Shown: piece after piece, positions 22,640-34,597 of the stretch | How the letters are laid out: every line of letters starts with the position of its first letter | How positions within the stretch are numbered: position 1 is the first letter of the stretch | Assembly (NCBI RefSeq): GCF_000327385.1 | Contig: NW_008708987.1 | Coordinates: forward strand, 2,712,607-2,776,606 | Direction of reading: 5' to 3' | DNA length: 64,000 nucleotides | From: Lottia gigantea | Lineage: Eukaryota; Mollusca; Gastropoda; Lottiidae | Position numbers and translations under genes: made by a program | The notes under the pieces: model-generated | Seen by the model: the letters and a program-made list of their open reading frames with translations, nothing else | What the model was told of the DNA's origin: nothing | The model's database searches: none

Positions 22640-23975
22640 TGATATTAATACGAGTGAACTGTTTGTCATAGAAATCCTCATTTCATACTATTTTTTCTCC
22701 CAGACAAGTAAAATATGACAAGTATTTGATTATTATAAAACCTTGTCATATCATTTCAATACGCGACGATCTAGAAAACACTTTCGTTTTTATCAACCAT
22801 TTTTTCATCAATTTTTATGTCATTTTTCTCTCAATTTTATCGATTTTGAGTAAAAAACAGGAATATAAATCAAAAGTGGACTGTCAGAAAAAAGATTTCA
22901 CATGTCAAAGATTTCCAGCCAAATTTGATTTAAATCTTATACCATTCTAAGAAATTGTTATAAAAAGTTTTTACTGTAATCTTCAATTCTTGGAAATTAA
23001 TTTAATTTCACATCTGCGTGTATTTGGAGAATTTTTTTGTCTCTTTTCCGATTGAAACATTTCCTTGAACACTGAATTGATCTAAACTGAGTTAAAGGAT
23101 TGAGAACTTGTTTTTTAAGGGTATATTTCCGTCTAAATTATTTTCCTCGCCAGCTGGTATTTTTCAGTGTTACTGGTTCTATCAATTTTCATAATTGAAA
23201 TATCGTGCAAATATTTAAACGATGGTATTCCTTTGACATCAAGGGCGTCTTAATTTGCACTGTCTTGACAAACACAGTTTGCGGAGTGGCACCAAGTATT
23301 CCAGAAGAATGTGTATGCTATATCTCTGCTTATTTGTAGTTCACGTTCACGTTGACGTTCACTTGTCATCCGCTACCAACAAACAGTACTTGGAGCCCCA
23401 ATTCAATAAAGTCTTTTGACTTATAATAATATCTATTTTGAAAGTTTGTTTTTCAACATTTCCCTTGACAAAAAAGATACTTTTTATCTAAGATTTATTG
23501 GATTCTAAATTTTGCTCAAAAGTGTCATTTTTTGACTTTTGATTATATCAATCTGATTCCATATTTCCGTGACTTTTCTAAGATCATTAAAATTTTACTT
23601 TTCAAAATGGTTCTTAATTCAAAATTAATCTGATTTAAAAAAAAAAACGTCGAAAAAATCTGAGAATAAAAACAAAGGTGGCTGTGTGATTGACATTTCT
23701 GAAATGGTTTTTAAAAAGACATTAATATATGTCTGATTTCAGCTCAGATTTAAACAGTTGATGATGTGAAAAGTTTACACTCATTAGATTTAATATCTCC
23801 CCTGGGAAATTCAACTCAGATGAAAATATCCGCTTATTTTAGTAAATTTTAGAACCTGAAGTATGTCATCAAAACGACAAAGTCTTGATGGAATCCGGTT
23901 TTTAAAATACTGACGATATTTGCGACATGCGAATTTGTAGTAAGTGCGGATGAACCCGCTGCCGACGACCATAGA
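22640..23975. other. Intergenic, no gene seen
   Basis: AT-rich. A short phrase at about 23008-23035 resembles 'cacatctccgtgtatttctag' from the 15-16 kb gene region, but it is too brief to call homologous. No exons were supported. Confidence 0.35.
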
Positions 23976-23980
23976 CATTA

Positions 23981-24016
23981 TGTGCCTGAGGACGAAATAC
24001 GTCGAAACGTTGCATA
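23981..24016 (+). other. Degraded hammerhead motif of Penelope type
   Basis: CCTGAG, then GACG/CGTC pairing around aaata, then GAAACGTTGC. The GAAACGTTG continuation is typical of hammerhead motifs in Penelope-like element ends. The CTGANGA box is imperfect (bases are drawn into the stem), so it is probably inactive. A second fragment, 'ttgaaacgttgcaaaa', is near 43418. Confidence 0.4.
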
Positions 24017-24204
24017 AAACCTTAACCAGTGATTGTTTTTGCATAAAGCTGTGTATATAGACCATAGACATATTATAATGTTGTGTAGTAATCCATTGTT
24101 AACTTGTTACAAATTTCAAACACTGTTATGGTCCATTGTCCTGATGAAAATTTACAATATGGCGATATGCTCGATAATAAGACATACGACTAAATTTTAG
24201 TGGA

Positions 24205-24815
24205 CATATAAACCGTTGTACAACAAAAGTACCATCAGTTAACTAAACGTTTAGTATAAGCAAGTATTATGTTGTCATGATTAAGTGAACATGTAAACCG
24301 TTGTACAACTAAAGTGTCATCAGTTAACCGAACCTTTAGTATAAGTAAGCATTATGTTGTCATGATTAAGTGAACATGTAAACCGTTGTACAACAAAAGT
24401 ACCATCAGTTAACCGAACCTTTAGTATAAGTAAGCATTATGTTGTCATGATTAAGTGAACATGTAAACCGTTGTACAACAAAAATGTCATCAGTTGACCG
24501 AACATTTAGCATAAGCAAGCATTATATTGTCATGATTAAGTGAACATGTAAACCGTTGTACAACAAAAGTACCATCAGTTGACCGAACGATTAGTATAAG
24601 CAAGTATTATGTTGTCATGATTAAGTGAACATGTAAACCGTTGTACAACAAAAGTACCATCAGTTAACCAAACGTTTAGCATAAGCAAGCATTATATTGT
24701 CATGATTAAGTGAACATGTAAACCGTTGTACAACAAAAGTACCATCAGTTAACCAAGTGTTTAGCATAAGCAAGCATTATGTTGTAAACCGTTGTACAAC
24801 AAAAGTACTATCAAG
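24205..24815. repeat. 85-bp satellite, about 7 copies
   Basis: Units contain 'aaccgttgtacaacaaaagt', 'ccatcagttaacc' and 'ttgtcatgattaagtgaac'. The palindrome GTTGTACAAC is in every unit. The last unit is shortened. It is intergenic. Confidence 0.9.
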
Positions 24816-24829
24816 AATCTTTAACATAA

Positions 24830-25350
24830 TGAAAATAGAATACTTCATCAATGACAAATGGGTGACTAAGTTTAATGGGGTCTTTAAATGGAATTTACTG
24901 TACAAATTCTCGAGTTAATATAAAAACATTCTACTACTTTATTTCTGCCTTGTCGATTTCTATTGACGCTTTTCCTTCTATTTACATTTCATCAAATTAG
25001 ATTTATTTCACATTAAAGACCACTCTCTTATCTCCCGTGAGGACATTTTAAAAACCTCTTACTCTCTCTCTGGCTTTGTCATTTTCTCTTTAGCTGAAAA
25101 AATCGGATTTAAAAGATACGTGAACACAGCAAGATGTCATCCATTTTCAGATTATTTAAAAAAACGATTGCAGTTCGTTAAAGCAACGTTCTATCTGCTG
25201 TTATCTGATGTTCGTTGAATACTGTTTCAGTCAAATATATAGAACTATTGAACGAGATATAATAGTCTATAGTATCCAGCTAAATCTGTTACACTATAAA
25301 ACTAGTGGTAGTTCTAACATTCCGTGCTGCTGAAAAGTAATTTGAATATA
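24830..25350. other. Intergenic, no feature seen
   Basis: No open frame, splice pair, RNA gene or repeat could be supported here. Confidence 0.4.
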
Positions 25351-25354
25351 CATG

Positions 25355-25418
25355 TACCAAAATTCATTAGTCCACTGCAAACAAGTAGGACGTAAAACTC
25401 CATTCATTTCATTTTGTT
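25355..25418 (+). mobile_element. SINE tail fragment
   Basis: 'aagtaggacgtaaaactcc' plus 'attcatttcattttg' is the 3' 60 bp of the SINE. Confidence 0.75.
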
Positions 25419-25544
25419 TGGATATAGAATCCTCATCAATACACTTTCTCTTGGAAATGAAATCAGATAGAGTTTTAACTCAAAGAATTCTTCTGTAGAT
25501 ACCTAATTTGGCTAATGAAGATAACCGATACCAAGGGAATTTAG

Positions 25545-25630
25545 CAAGGACCATGACATTGGTCTAGTTGTCGATTTCAAATTGACGAGGGATCTATAAC
25601 GTGCACAGTCTGTAGCACACGGGGTCTCGT
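25545..25630 (-). mobile_element. SINE internal fragment, inverted
   Basis: 'gacgagggatctataacgtg', 'cacagtctgtagcacacgg' and 'tctcg' are the reverse complement of the SINE middle section. Confidence 0.65.
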
Positions 25631-25839
25631 TGAATCATTCGATCTTTTGAAATGGAATCTAGAGTAAAGTATATCTTTAACATTACGAAAGAAAGAAACA
25701 CATAATCTTAATGGATATAAAATAACCTCAAACTTTTTTTAAATCACGCCAACAATGTTGGTTCATTAGTTGATTATTTAAAATATAATACAGAATTTAC
25801 ATGCAGGATGTCTGGGGTGTTATGACCCTATCTCTGAGA

Positions 25840-26117
25840 TTAAAGAGATTGTAAAGAGGTTTTCTAAAATTTGTATGTGTATCGGGGACACTGATAGCAT
25901 CATTTTGGACCGTCAAACAGTCGTCTGTGTTTCCTGAAATTCAACTAAAACTAAGTGTTTGATGAGGTCACTAATCGCGAAAGGGCCTCATGTGATAAAG
26001 CGCATTTGCGATTACTTTTAGTGGAGCATAATCGTCTAACTGTAAATGGGAATTGATACTATCAGTGTCCCTTATACACATTAAAAATTTAAAAAAACGT
26101 TTTTACAATCCCTTTAA
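25840..26117. mobile_element. MITE family A, complete, 278 bp
   Basis: TTAA is present at both ends. The left arm 'agagattgtaaagaggtttt' leads to 'ggggacactgatagcatc'. The right arm mirrors it through 'actatcagtgtccctt' to 'acaatccctttaa'. Arms of about 90 bp make a near-complete foldback. Partial copies lie at about 13722, 22155, 37529, 38500, 49105, 49814, 52540 and 58775, making this the most frequent MITE of the window. Confidence 0.8.
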
Positions 26118-26119
26118 TA

Positions 26120-28650
26120 GTGTACTATAGTTCTACCAGTGGATGGTATTGTACAACTGCAGATAAAGATTTTTCCGTTATTGATTCTGCGTCATGTGAT
26201 AGAAAACGAAACTTCCTTTCGAAGAAACATCTCTATCAAACAATATAGAATCCATTAGTGTCTTTGTATTGTTCTTAGTCAACGAAAACTTATCAAGTTG
26301 ACAAACCAAGCTGGACAAGATAAACTTTGGTTTCCAACATTTTTATTCAAAATCAAGACCATAGCGTAATGGATGCCAAGTTAAATTATCAGAAAGGCCT
26401 ATACACCTATTCGTGGTTTGATATTAACTTACTCTATCCTTCTTTTGAATTTGTCAAATACTGTCTGTAGTCAATAACTTAATTATCCCCCTTTATAGGC
26501 CCAAATAAAGGTACATAACTCTTATTACTGTGAGAACATGGTGGGTAACGTGGGTCTTTATTATTTGTATCGATTCTCGCTTATAAGCTTATTTATTCAC
26601 GCCCAAAACTGTGGCAATATCACTTTTATGATTTTGAGTAGACTTACCAAGATAAGGTGTTCATGCACAATCGCCAATTTGTCTAAGCATTAACACGAGG
26701 GCGTGTCTATGTAGGCCTAAAGTGAATTATGCTAATGCGAAATGGTATGTAAGCTAAGACTGCAAGTATGAGCATTGAAAGCTAACTTACTGAATAGGAT
26801 TGAGCAATCGACAAAGGAATTCTACAGTAGGCCCTACGAAGGCGAAAACATTAAGCACATACATACCGCATAGGCTGTTGCAGAATTAGACAATTTACGC
26901 ACATGGTAAAAGACCTAGAATAAGATCCAGGGTGCGAGGTACAGATAATCTGGTCGTATAATAGACACATACCCATTAACCATTAGCGGACTTTCCCTAA
27001 ATCAGTCAATTTAGCCCCAATTAGAGTGTTAATCCATGGATTAGAGAGACAGCTAAACCAACATTACACCTTGAGTAGTACGATAAATAGTGAAACGCAT
27101 TCTTCGGTAGGTTGTTATACCATTCCATTATAACACAACATACTTTATAATATATAACAATTACTGATTTATTGTAACAATACGACGTTTCGACAATGTA
27201 CACCACGAGTAGCACTAAAAAAACTGAAATGCACCCTTTAGTAGGCTATTACAATTGTAACAATGCGACGTTTCGAAAATTTACAGCATTTAATACTGAC
27301 GAGTTTTGGTTTTCTAATCGATTCGTGTGTGTTAAAAGTCTAACAAATTGTTATTCTATCATCCTTGATAATCTTGTCGAAACCGTGCAGCGTGCAATGT
27401 GGGAAATTTAACTAGGACAGCAATGTATATTAAGAGACATGAGATTTGATATGAACGACATTTAGAAGTGGAGAGTAGATATAACAAAAAACACAAGGGG
27501 TATATTATGGTATAACTTACTTCTTTAATAACAAAGCACATAACTTTTCATACGACATGTATCAGTATCAGTCTATTCAGTTCTTTAATTAAATTCACAG
27601 TGATTAATTTCTTCTAACACCCGTGATAATCTTGCATTAGGCTACCATGCTGTGTGCAATGAGAGAGATTTTGAAATCTACAGTGTTTATAGTATCTCAT
27701 GATTGTTATTCAAGCACTCAAGCAAGCAAGATCATGCTGTGTGCAATGTTTTCACCCATTGAGTTCTCTAATGAAATCTACAGTGTTTATAAAGTGTCAT
27801 ACGATTGTTATTCAAGCACTATTAAGAGGGTTTTAAAATGCCCATTTGAGTTCGACTCTATGCACTGCTAATCAACGCTGATTGTGAAGACAACGTATTG
27901 ACGACTGATCGCGTGAAAAATTAAGGAGGTTTCCGAGGCGGTTTTAAGAAAATTAATGTCTGTCGGGTTAGTGTGTCAGATTGATTAAGGAAAATGACTC
28001 GAATAGTCTGCGTTAAAAACAATATTGTCTTGGTAACGAATTAAGTATGAATAGAAGTGTGTCTATATGAGTTAATATTTGAATTTTTAGATTAAAAAGT
28101 TTCCGATACAAACGTTTCAAATTTTCTAAAGAAATTTTGGAAAATTGAATCATTATTGTTTTGTTGCCCGTGAATAATGAAATTGGCTGATTTAGAAAAA
28201 GAAAATTGATTTTGTAACATTACACTTTCTAACTAAGAGAATTAATTGATTTTTTGAATTAATTTCTACATTGTTGTTGTCTAAGCAATATTAGGTCTCA
28301 TGTTATCATAGGCTTAAAATGTACAATCCTGTTAAACTGCTCCACAGAATTTGTATATTGGCCAAAATAGTTGAGTGATGTTTTTAATATATTTCACTGT
28401 AGCTCTAATAGTATAAAATACGTGACATATAGTTCTAAAGTGTCATGATGCTATTAAGCTGTAATATGTAATGTATCAGAGATTAATTGTGAATGTAAAT
28501 ACTCGAGACTGTTTCGATTTTGTATTATAAGTATTCTTATCCTAGTTAAAAGTTGTAAAACCCAATCAGGCCACATTGTCACGGTATTCAGATGATTACA
28601 ACTCGACAATGTCTTAATCTATACGGTTAAACTGTATTTATTTTCTTGTA
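26120..28650. other. Intergenic, with a local duplication
   Basis: Two units of about 80-105 bp at 27647-27820 share 'catgctgtgtgcaatg', 'gaaatctacagtgttta' and 'gattgttattcaagcac'. A weaker pair at about 27065-27260 shares 'gtaggttgtta/gtaggctatta' and 'gacgtttcg'. No gene was supported. An upstream noncoding exon of the 28.7-kb gene must lie somewhere upstream, but I cannot place it. Confidence 0.4.
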
Positions 28651-28678
28651 TTTTGCAGAATTGAAAGGATAAGACCTG

Positions 28679-30826
28679 ATGATCACACCAGACCCATTTT
28701 ATCTCTCTCGACTCATAATGACTGACGGATTGGACCCCCTATTAGCCTCGTTTTGGGAAGGCTTTCCCTGCCCTCCCCCATGGCAATCAGGATTATTACA
28801 ACAGTTGAATTTTTCCGGGTGTTTAGGAACATCGATAGGTAAGATTGTATTTAATTAAAAATAGCAAGTGCTTAGGCTTTGATTTAGTTTTGCCTTCTGT
28901 CTTGTCGACTGATTTTAAGGACTCTTATTTGACAGTGTGAAGTATAGATCTAACAATGAACAGTGCTAATATTATCGATTTGGTATAAGTTGTTATTTCC
29001 TTACAGAGATCGTTAAGAGATTTTCATACATATATTAGTATATATATTTAGAAGCTGTGTAATGCATTGTTTCCTAAAACTCAAGTTATTCGACCGAATC
29101 TTGAGTCCAGACAATCACGAAAATACTTAATCATGGATATTGTCATTACCTAATGTTTCATATTGTGTTCTTGACGGAATACACTACATATTTTGAATGC
29201 ACTTTCCGTACCTTCGTCCTGTAACATAGTTGTTGTTTTTCAGGACAGCGAATCCGCTCGTTAATGATAAGTCGGTGTGGCGGTGGTAAGAGTGAAAGAA
29301 TGGATGATAATTCTACAGTTATACTCGAACATCCAGTTGAACCAAGGTTTATAATGGAGGCGTGTGCTATGAACTGTAAATTGTTGATTATTTCTGTGTG
29401 TATTATTGTCTTTGTTAGTATTTTATCAGCAGTTATCTACCTTTTATACAGGTGAGTTATTGTTCTTGGATTTATATTGGAATTCTTGCTGTATTTTCTC
29501 ATTCAGCATTGTTTTGCAGAGAGATTGATTCGATGAGTTATATAGCTTTGTAGACGAGTTAGCCTTAGACGATTTGACATGTGGACGATTCGACTGAACC
29601 TCGTGTGCGTTCGAGTATACGCATAACTAGTCTACTTACCTACAAATCAAATGACGACTGTCTACAGATTTAGAAAAATACACACCCTCCCCATAAAAAC
29701 CTACATAATTGACCCCACAGATATTTGATATGGTTTCCTTCTTTAACCCTCAGAAAATCACACCTATTCAATTCTATTATTTGCCACCCCCCTCCCCCCA
29801 CAGATATTTAATATGGTTTCCTTCCTTAGCTCTCAGAAAATCACACCTATTTAATTCTTTGATCCAATCGGCCATAAATATCTCTTACAGGAACTTCAAC
29901 TCGAAAACAACGAATGGTGGTCGAGGACGCCATGATGTTAATAAAGCCTTCAATAGCTGTCATTATGCTTCAGCTCCTGTTATTAGTAGATTAGACGAGG
30001 TAAGAACGAGGTTAGATTCCTTGTTTCTACTTCTACACGAAGTTCTCTTATCAAGGCCTAGAGATAGAAGTTGTTTGTTGTGGAAACATCTGAAGTTGCC
30101 CGAATTTCTAACCTACTTATGACAGTCATGCCCGAAAAACTTGTATTCGCGACGGAGAGGAGCTGCCCCCTTTGGCGCCTCCACTGCTCTGTGAAATGTT
30201 CTTGAATGTAACCCACTTAACAAGACCTATTCAAAGAACCAATATGACCATTGTCGATAGAAAACAAGCAAAATCCACGCCATTTTGTCTTTACATTTCA
30301 GACGAGTTTCAGCCAAGGAAAGGAAGTCTGTCAACATTCCAAATCTAAAAATAGTGCTCCGCAAAATAAATACGATAAACTTCGCTTTCCATCCGAAAAA
30401 CATTCCCAGATTTACCCTGGGATAAAGGACAGACGTGTCAATACATACGAAAATGATTTCGATACTTCGAACGATTACGAATCCATAGATGACATCGACA
30501 AATGTGACTCCAGACACGGCAGTCCCTGGAAGTTTGGGCGCCATTATAAATTCAGTCAAGGGGAGACAATTCTATCAGTGTCGTCTGATCAAGAGGATAC
30601 AGACGACAATTTATGTCAGGTTTCCATGGACAACTTGCACGACGAGGAAAGTTTTAGTTCTGTGGCCTGTAACGAGGCGTTCGAACCGGAAGCTAGTGAT
30701 GACGATATATCACGTGACTATCTTGCCGAAATCAATTTCGATATCAGTGGATCCAATTTAACCGCCCGCGTTCCTGAATACGTTCCGACATTTTCTACTT
30801 TTAAAAAAGAATCTGTGTTTTCGTGA
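28679..30826 (+). CDS. Unrecognised single-pass membrane protein with acidic tail
   Basis: Four coding exons: 28679-28838, 29244-29451, 29891-29999 and 30302-30826. Phases 1, 2 and 0 agree, all junctions are canonical, and the product has 333 residues. The start ATG 28679 has an in-frame stop (TAA) a few codons upstream within the same exon, whose acceptor is at 28658, so a noncoding first exon is expected. There is no signal peptide. Residues 1-99 have Cys 31, 48, 65, 94 and 98 and sequons NFS (44) and NST (76). One hydrophobic segment, about 100-122 (LLIISVCIIVFVSILSAVIY), is followed by a basic stretch, which predicts an outside N-terminus and a cytoplasmic tail of about 210 residues. The tail is Ser/Asp-rich with acidic clusters (SSDQEDTDDN, EASDDDIS). 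I know no matching family; receptor-like or adaptor-like roles would be guesses. The 3' UTR probably runs to AATAAA at 31348. Confidence 0.75.
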
Positions 30827-30885
30827 ACGGAGAGGATAGTTGGAAGTCATGGCCGTTGATTTATGGATTCGAACATTGTTATTTG

Positions 30886-31095
30886 GTACGTTCGAACATT
30901 GGTGTTTGGTACGTTCGAACATTGGTGTTTGGTACGTTCGAACATTGGTGTTTGGTACGTTCGAACATTGGCGTTTGGTGCATTTGAAAATTAAACTTTG
31001 ATGCGTTCGAACATTTGTGTTTGGTGCATTTGAAAATTAAATTTTGGTGCGTTCGAACATTGATGTTTGGTGCGTTCGAGTGTCTGGTTAAAACC
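30886..31095. repeat. Minisatellite of about 23-40 bp in the probable 3' UTR
   Basis: Repeats of 'acgttcgaacattggtgtttggt' pass into longer alternating units that add 'gcatttgaaaattaaa'. It follows the stop codon of the membrane-protein gene within 60 bp, so it is probably transcribed. The minus-strand frame of MFERTK-type repeats across it is an artefact. Confidence 0.8.
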
Positions 31096-31347
31096 ACCGT
31101 TATTGATCCATATTGACTGGTCGGATCCAGAAGTTTATTGTCAATAATCAGTCGGTACGTTCGAGATCGGTGTATGTTTTGATCTAAAACGCCTTTTGTG
31201 CGTTCGTGCGTTCCATTACTATTTTCTGCCATTCGAGAGGTAGATACAAAGATAAATTGTTTTGGGACGACAAATCTCCGAAGTATATACTAAAAACCAG
31301 TCGTGTAAGATGACGACTTTCTGTGTTTGTTCTGTTAAAATTAACAG

Positions 31348-31353
31348 AATAAA
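31348..31353 (+). terminator. Candidate poly(A) signal
   Basis: AATAAA lies about 520 bp after the stop at 30826. A second AATAAA is at about 31499. Either could end the membrane-protein transcript. Confidence 0.4.
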
Positions 31354-31509
31354 CGCTTGACACTGGCGCCATGTGTTTAAGATAGTGTATCCATTACCAG
31401 GACAACTCGTTGACAATTTCAAAATGAACCCAGGTATGGCCTGAATGACCCCAGACGTGGTTAAATTGCTGACAGATTGATCAGTAATAGATGTAACGAA
31501 TAAACAATA

Positions 31510-32870
31510 TTAGCAAGGCTTTTTGGACTGTCATAAAGTGATGCCGAGTTGGCAAACATAGTCGCCGAGTGGCACCAGTTGATCCGGAAGAATGAGCATT
31601 TCTTGCCCAGTAGATAAACCCACCACAATACTTGTTATATAGCGGAAATCGGATTCAATTGAGCTTGAATTGGACTCACCATCGGCCTATTGGTGTGTTA
31701 TTTAAACAGTCTTTATATCACTCACACTGTCTTCAAAATTCCTAACTAGGTCAGCTTGACCATGTTTCACAGTACAGAATAGTGCAATCTATTCAGGTCT
31801 TTTCAGTTTAGGTCAAAATGGTTCTTGAGAACATTAATATCAATTCCATCTCTTTTATATTTTGTACATTTATATATAATTAATGCCTGCGAGTATTCCA
31901 GTTATTTTATTGTTGGTTTTCGTTAATGAAGTGCTTTGTTTAATTAAAATTATGTTTTTATTAATTTTGGTCTTCCTTATTATATGAAGCGGCTTTATCT
32001 CCGGGCAGTGAAGGCCTGTAATCAATGTACATAGATACATAAGAACATCCAAGCTTGCCAGTTATTACCTTGTGGAGTTGAATGGCGGAGTTATGAGATT
32101 TTTGCCCGAAAAACTCTTTCGGAGCTGCAAGGGCACTGAGGGCGACTGTCCCTGAATGATTCATTGATTTGTGAGAAGTGAAATAGAAGTTAAACTTGAA
32201 CAAAACAGACTTATCCTGTTCGTGGGCGTTTTCTGAAAGGGGTTCAACAACTCTTCTAGTCCGTGAAATTTAGAAAAACAGAACCCATTGCCTCGTGATA
32301 TTTCTCGAGTTCACGAACCCAGTGGCAGCCGATTAGGATAGACTTATCACCATTTTGACATCCCGTGGTAAATAAAAATACAAAACACTTCAACTTTCAT
32401 CACCCCAATAACATGCTTAATAAAGTACTGTCTTGATAATGATGGTGTTAATTTCTTCATGACCTGCAAATTACTACTCGTATCTTGAACCCTCAAATTT
32501 CCCGAATCATCCAGTACGTGGAATTTTTAGAACTTTCTAATGACCAAGAAGCCTAAAAGCTTACCAATAGAGAGTGGTAGCCCCCAGCCACTTGGTATCC
32601 CCCACCTTGGGGTCTATTTCGCCCACTTTCAAATTTTTGATTACTCCAGATTACTATTTAAATGCCTGGTGCTTTAAGGCCACCGTTTACAATTCTGTGG
32701 TCTTTTCTCTCGTTCGTAATGATCCAAAGAAGAGCCGCCGATAAACTTACGTAAGCTATATCATTGTATAAGATAAAACCGGATATAAATTATGTCTATA
32801 CATATTGATAGATACTTTATACTTATATAAGATGCATTAATTTTACACGGTTTTTGTATAATGTGCGAAA
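31510..32870. other. Intergenic, no feature seen
   Basis: No gene, RNA or clear element. A minus-strand frame at 31961-32203 has ordinary composition but no splice or family support. Confidence 0.4.
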
Positions 32871-32873
32871 ACC

Positions 32874-33160
32874 TTAAAGGAACATGCGTGCCATTTGTTT
32901 TGGGAGGGTTTCGGGGGGGAGGGGGGGGGGGGGGTGATTTAGTCTTGAATATGCGTAAATAGTCTCCAGAAGTACAAGAAATTTCAGAAAATCACACAAT
33001 TCCTTTAAAAATACTTCAAACTAGGAATTTTACTCACTATTTCTATATATCGCCATTTTAATCACTATTGATTACTATTACTGATTAACTTAGCTAAAAA
33101 AAATCCAGTTTCTGAGGCTAAAGTATGATTGGTCAAAAAATGAGCTATCTGTCCCTTTAA
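32874..33160. mobile_element. MITE family B copy with poly-G insert
   Basis: The left end TTAA-AGGAAC and the right end CTGTCCCT-TTAA enclose the family B right arm ('atccagtttctgaggctaaag', 'atgattggtcaaaaaatg'). The left interior holds a G run of about 20 (near 32916-32935), so the left arm is altered. Confidence 0.65.
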
Positions 33161-33164
33161 GGGG

Positions 33165-34590
33165 TTGCCCTTGTCAACTCCTTTCCAATTTGGAAGTGCT
33201 CTCATTGCAGACAACATGGCCTTACTCGTCATTATGTCTCAAAATTGACTCAGATGTTAATATACGGAATCAAATATTTTTGAAAACGAAATGAAACGTG
33301 AAAGAATTGAATGCTCGAGGTACTAGATTGGATGCAGACACTGTTGACAATTTTTCTACTATATCGACAATCTCATACCGTGCCTCGTTTATTCACACCT
33401 TTAGGTAATTGACACTCGAAAATTAATACTAATATGCATAATTATAAATGACACGTATTATTTTACTTTAGTATTGGCGAACATGAACGAAGTGTCAACG
33501 ACCCTTTTATATAACAACGAAGAATTTAGGGTTTTCTAGCCCGTGGTTTCGTATCAGTCTGTAACAACCCGGCGTCTGTGGAGGGGGGCGTTTATTGGAC
33601 TTATATCTGAAATATTTTCCAAAAATGCCATCGTGTTTAGTAAGTCGGGTAGATCTGTACACTTCTGGCCGATTCCAATCCCAGCCTATGTCCGTAGTCG
33701 TTTGAAAGCATTTCAAATAAAGCACTTATTTTTGCCCCGTCTGTCAACATTTCCCTCAAGTGAATAAGACGCGCGTAGAAGATAAATTGGAGAACTTTTA
33801 ATGTGCAGTAACTAATGTCATCATAACTGTAGAAGATTTATTATGTTTTCACGACGACTGACGTACTCGACATATCACGTTATAGGCAATGATAATTTGT
33901 TTTAGAATTATTTTAAACAAATATGTTGTCACCAATGTACGCGGTCAACTCACTTCATAATTTACTGTTTCTCTTTCTACATATACTATCATTGAACTTC
34001 CAACTTTCCTAACACCTAAAACCATCTTTCACTTGGTCTCATCAACTTAGTAATCCCTCCCGAGAGTTGAAAGGGTGCAACTAGGTATGGGCCCGAATTG
34101 ACAGCAGTAGCTCAACTACCATATAGACTGGTTGAACCAAGTCCACGGGTCCCCGCCCCTAAACAAAATATTAACAGACATTTACTTGGTTTACAAGGGG
34201 GATCTCAGAATGCCGGAGAGCATATCTTAAAAAGAAAATATCCCCGGGGGGAGGGGCCCCATACTACTTAATTCCACGGTCCTCCTCTCATCTAGTTGAG
34301 TCACTAACCGGGAGCGTAGGCTTTCAGTTTGTGGAACTATGAAAGATTATTTGGAATATCATTGATTAGAACTTCACCCAGGACTTCCTTAGGGGTAAGT
34401 AAAATATTCGCCAGGAGCCCCCTGGGGTCACATAGTTCAAGAGCAATTTTCAAACTGCCCATTAACAAAGTGACTGCCAGATCATATTATATTGGACTAG
34501 ACGATTAGCTATAGACTGTCTGTACCTTACTATTTATTATATTGGTCAAGGTTGATAAATATGTAAACAGTAAATGGGCCACGCGCGGAC
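33165..34590. other. Intergenic, no feature seen
   Basis: Overlapping open frames on both strands at 33507-33767 are somewhat GC-richer than their surroundings, but neither shows a known motif or splice sites. Confidence 0.4.
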
Positions 34591-34597
34591 GAGGGGG

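Noticed and set aside
24133-24180. Third intact hammerhead from 'gtcctgatgaaaattt'
   Set aside because: No GAAA box or stem II follows at proper spacing.
28679-28738. Alternative downstream start at the second Met of the membrane protein (near residue 14)
   Set aside because: The first ATG has an in-frame stop upstream and keeps the longest frame. The second Met cannot be excluded but nothing favours it.
30879-31232. Minus-strand frame of MFERTK/NVRTYQ repeats
   Set aside because: It is produced by the minisatellite in the probable 3' UTR of the membrane-protein gene; no splice sites or unique domain.
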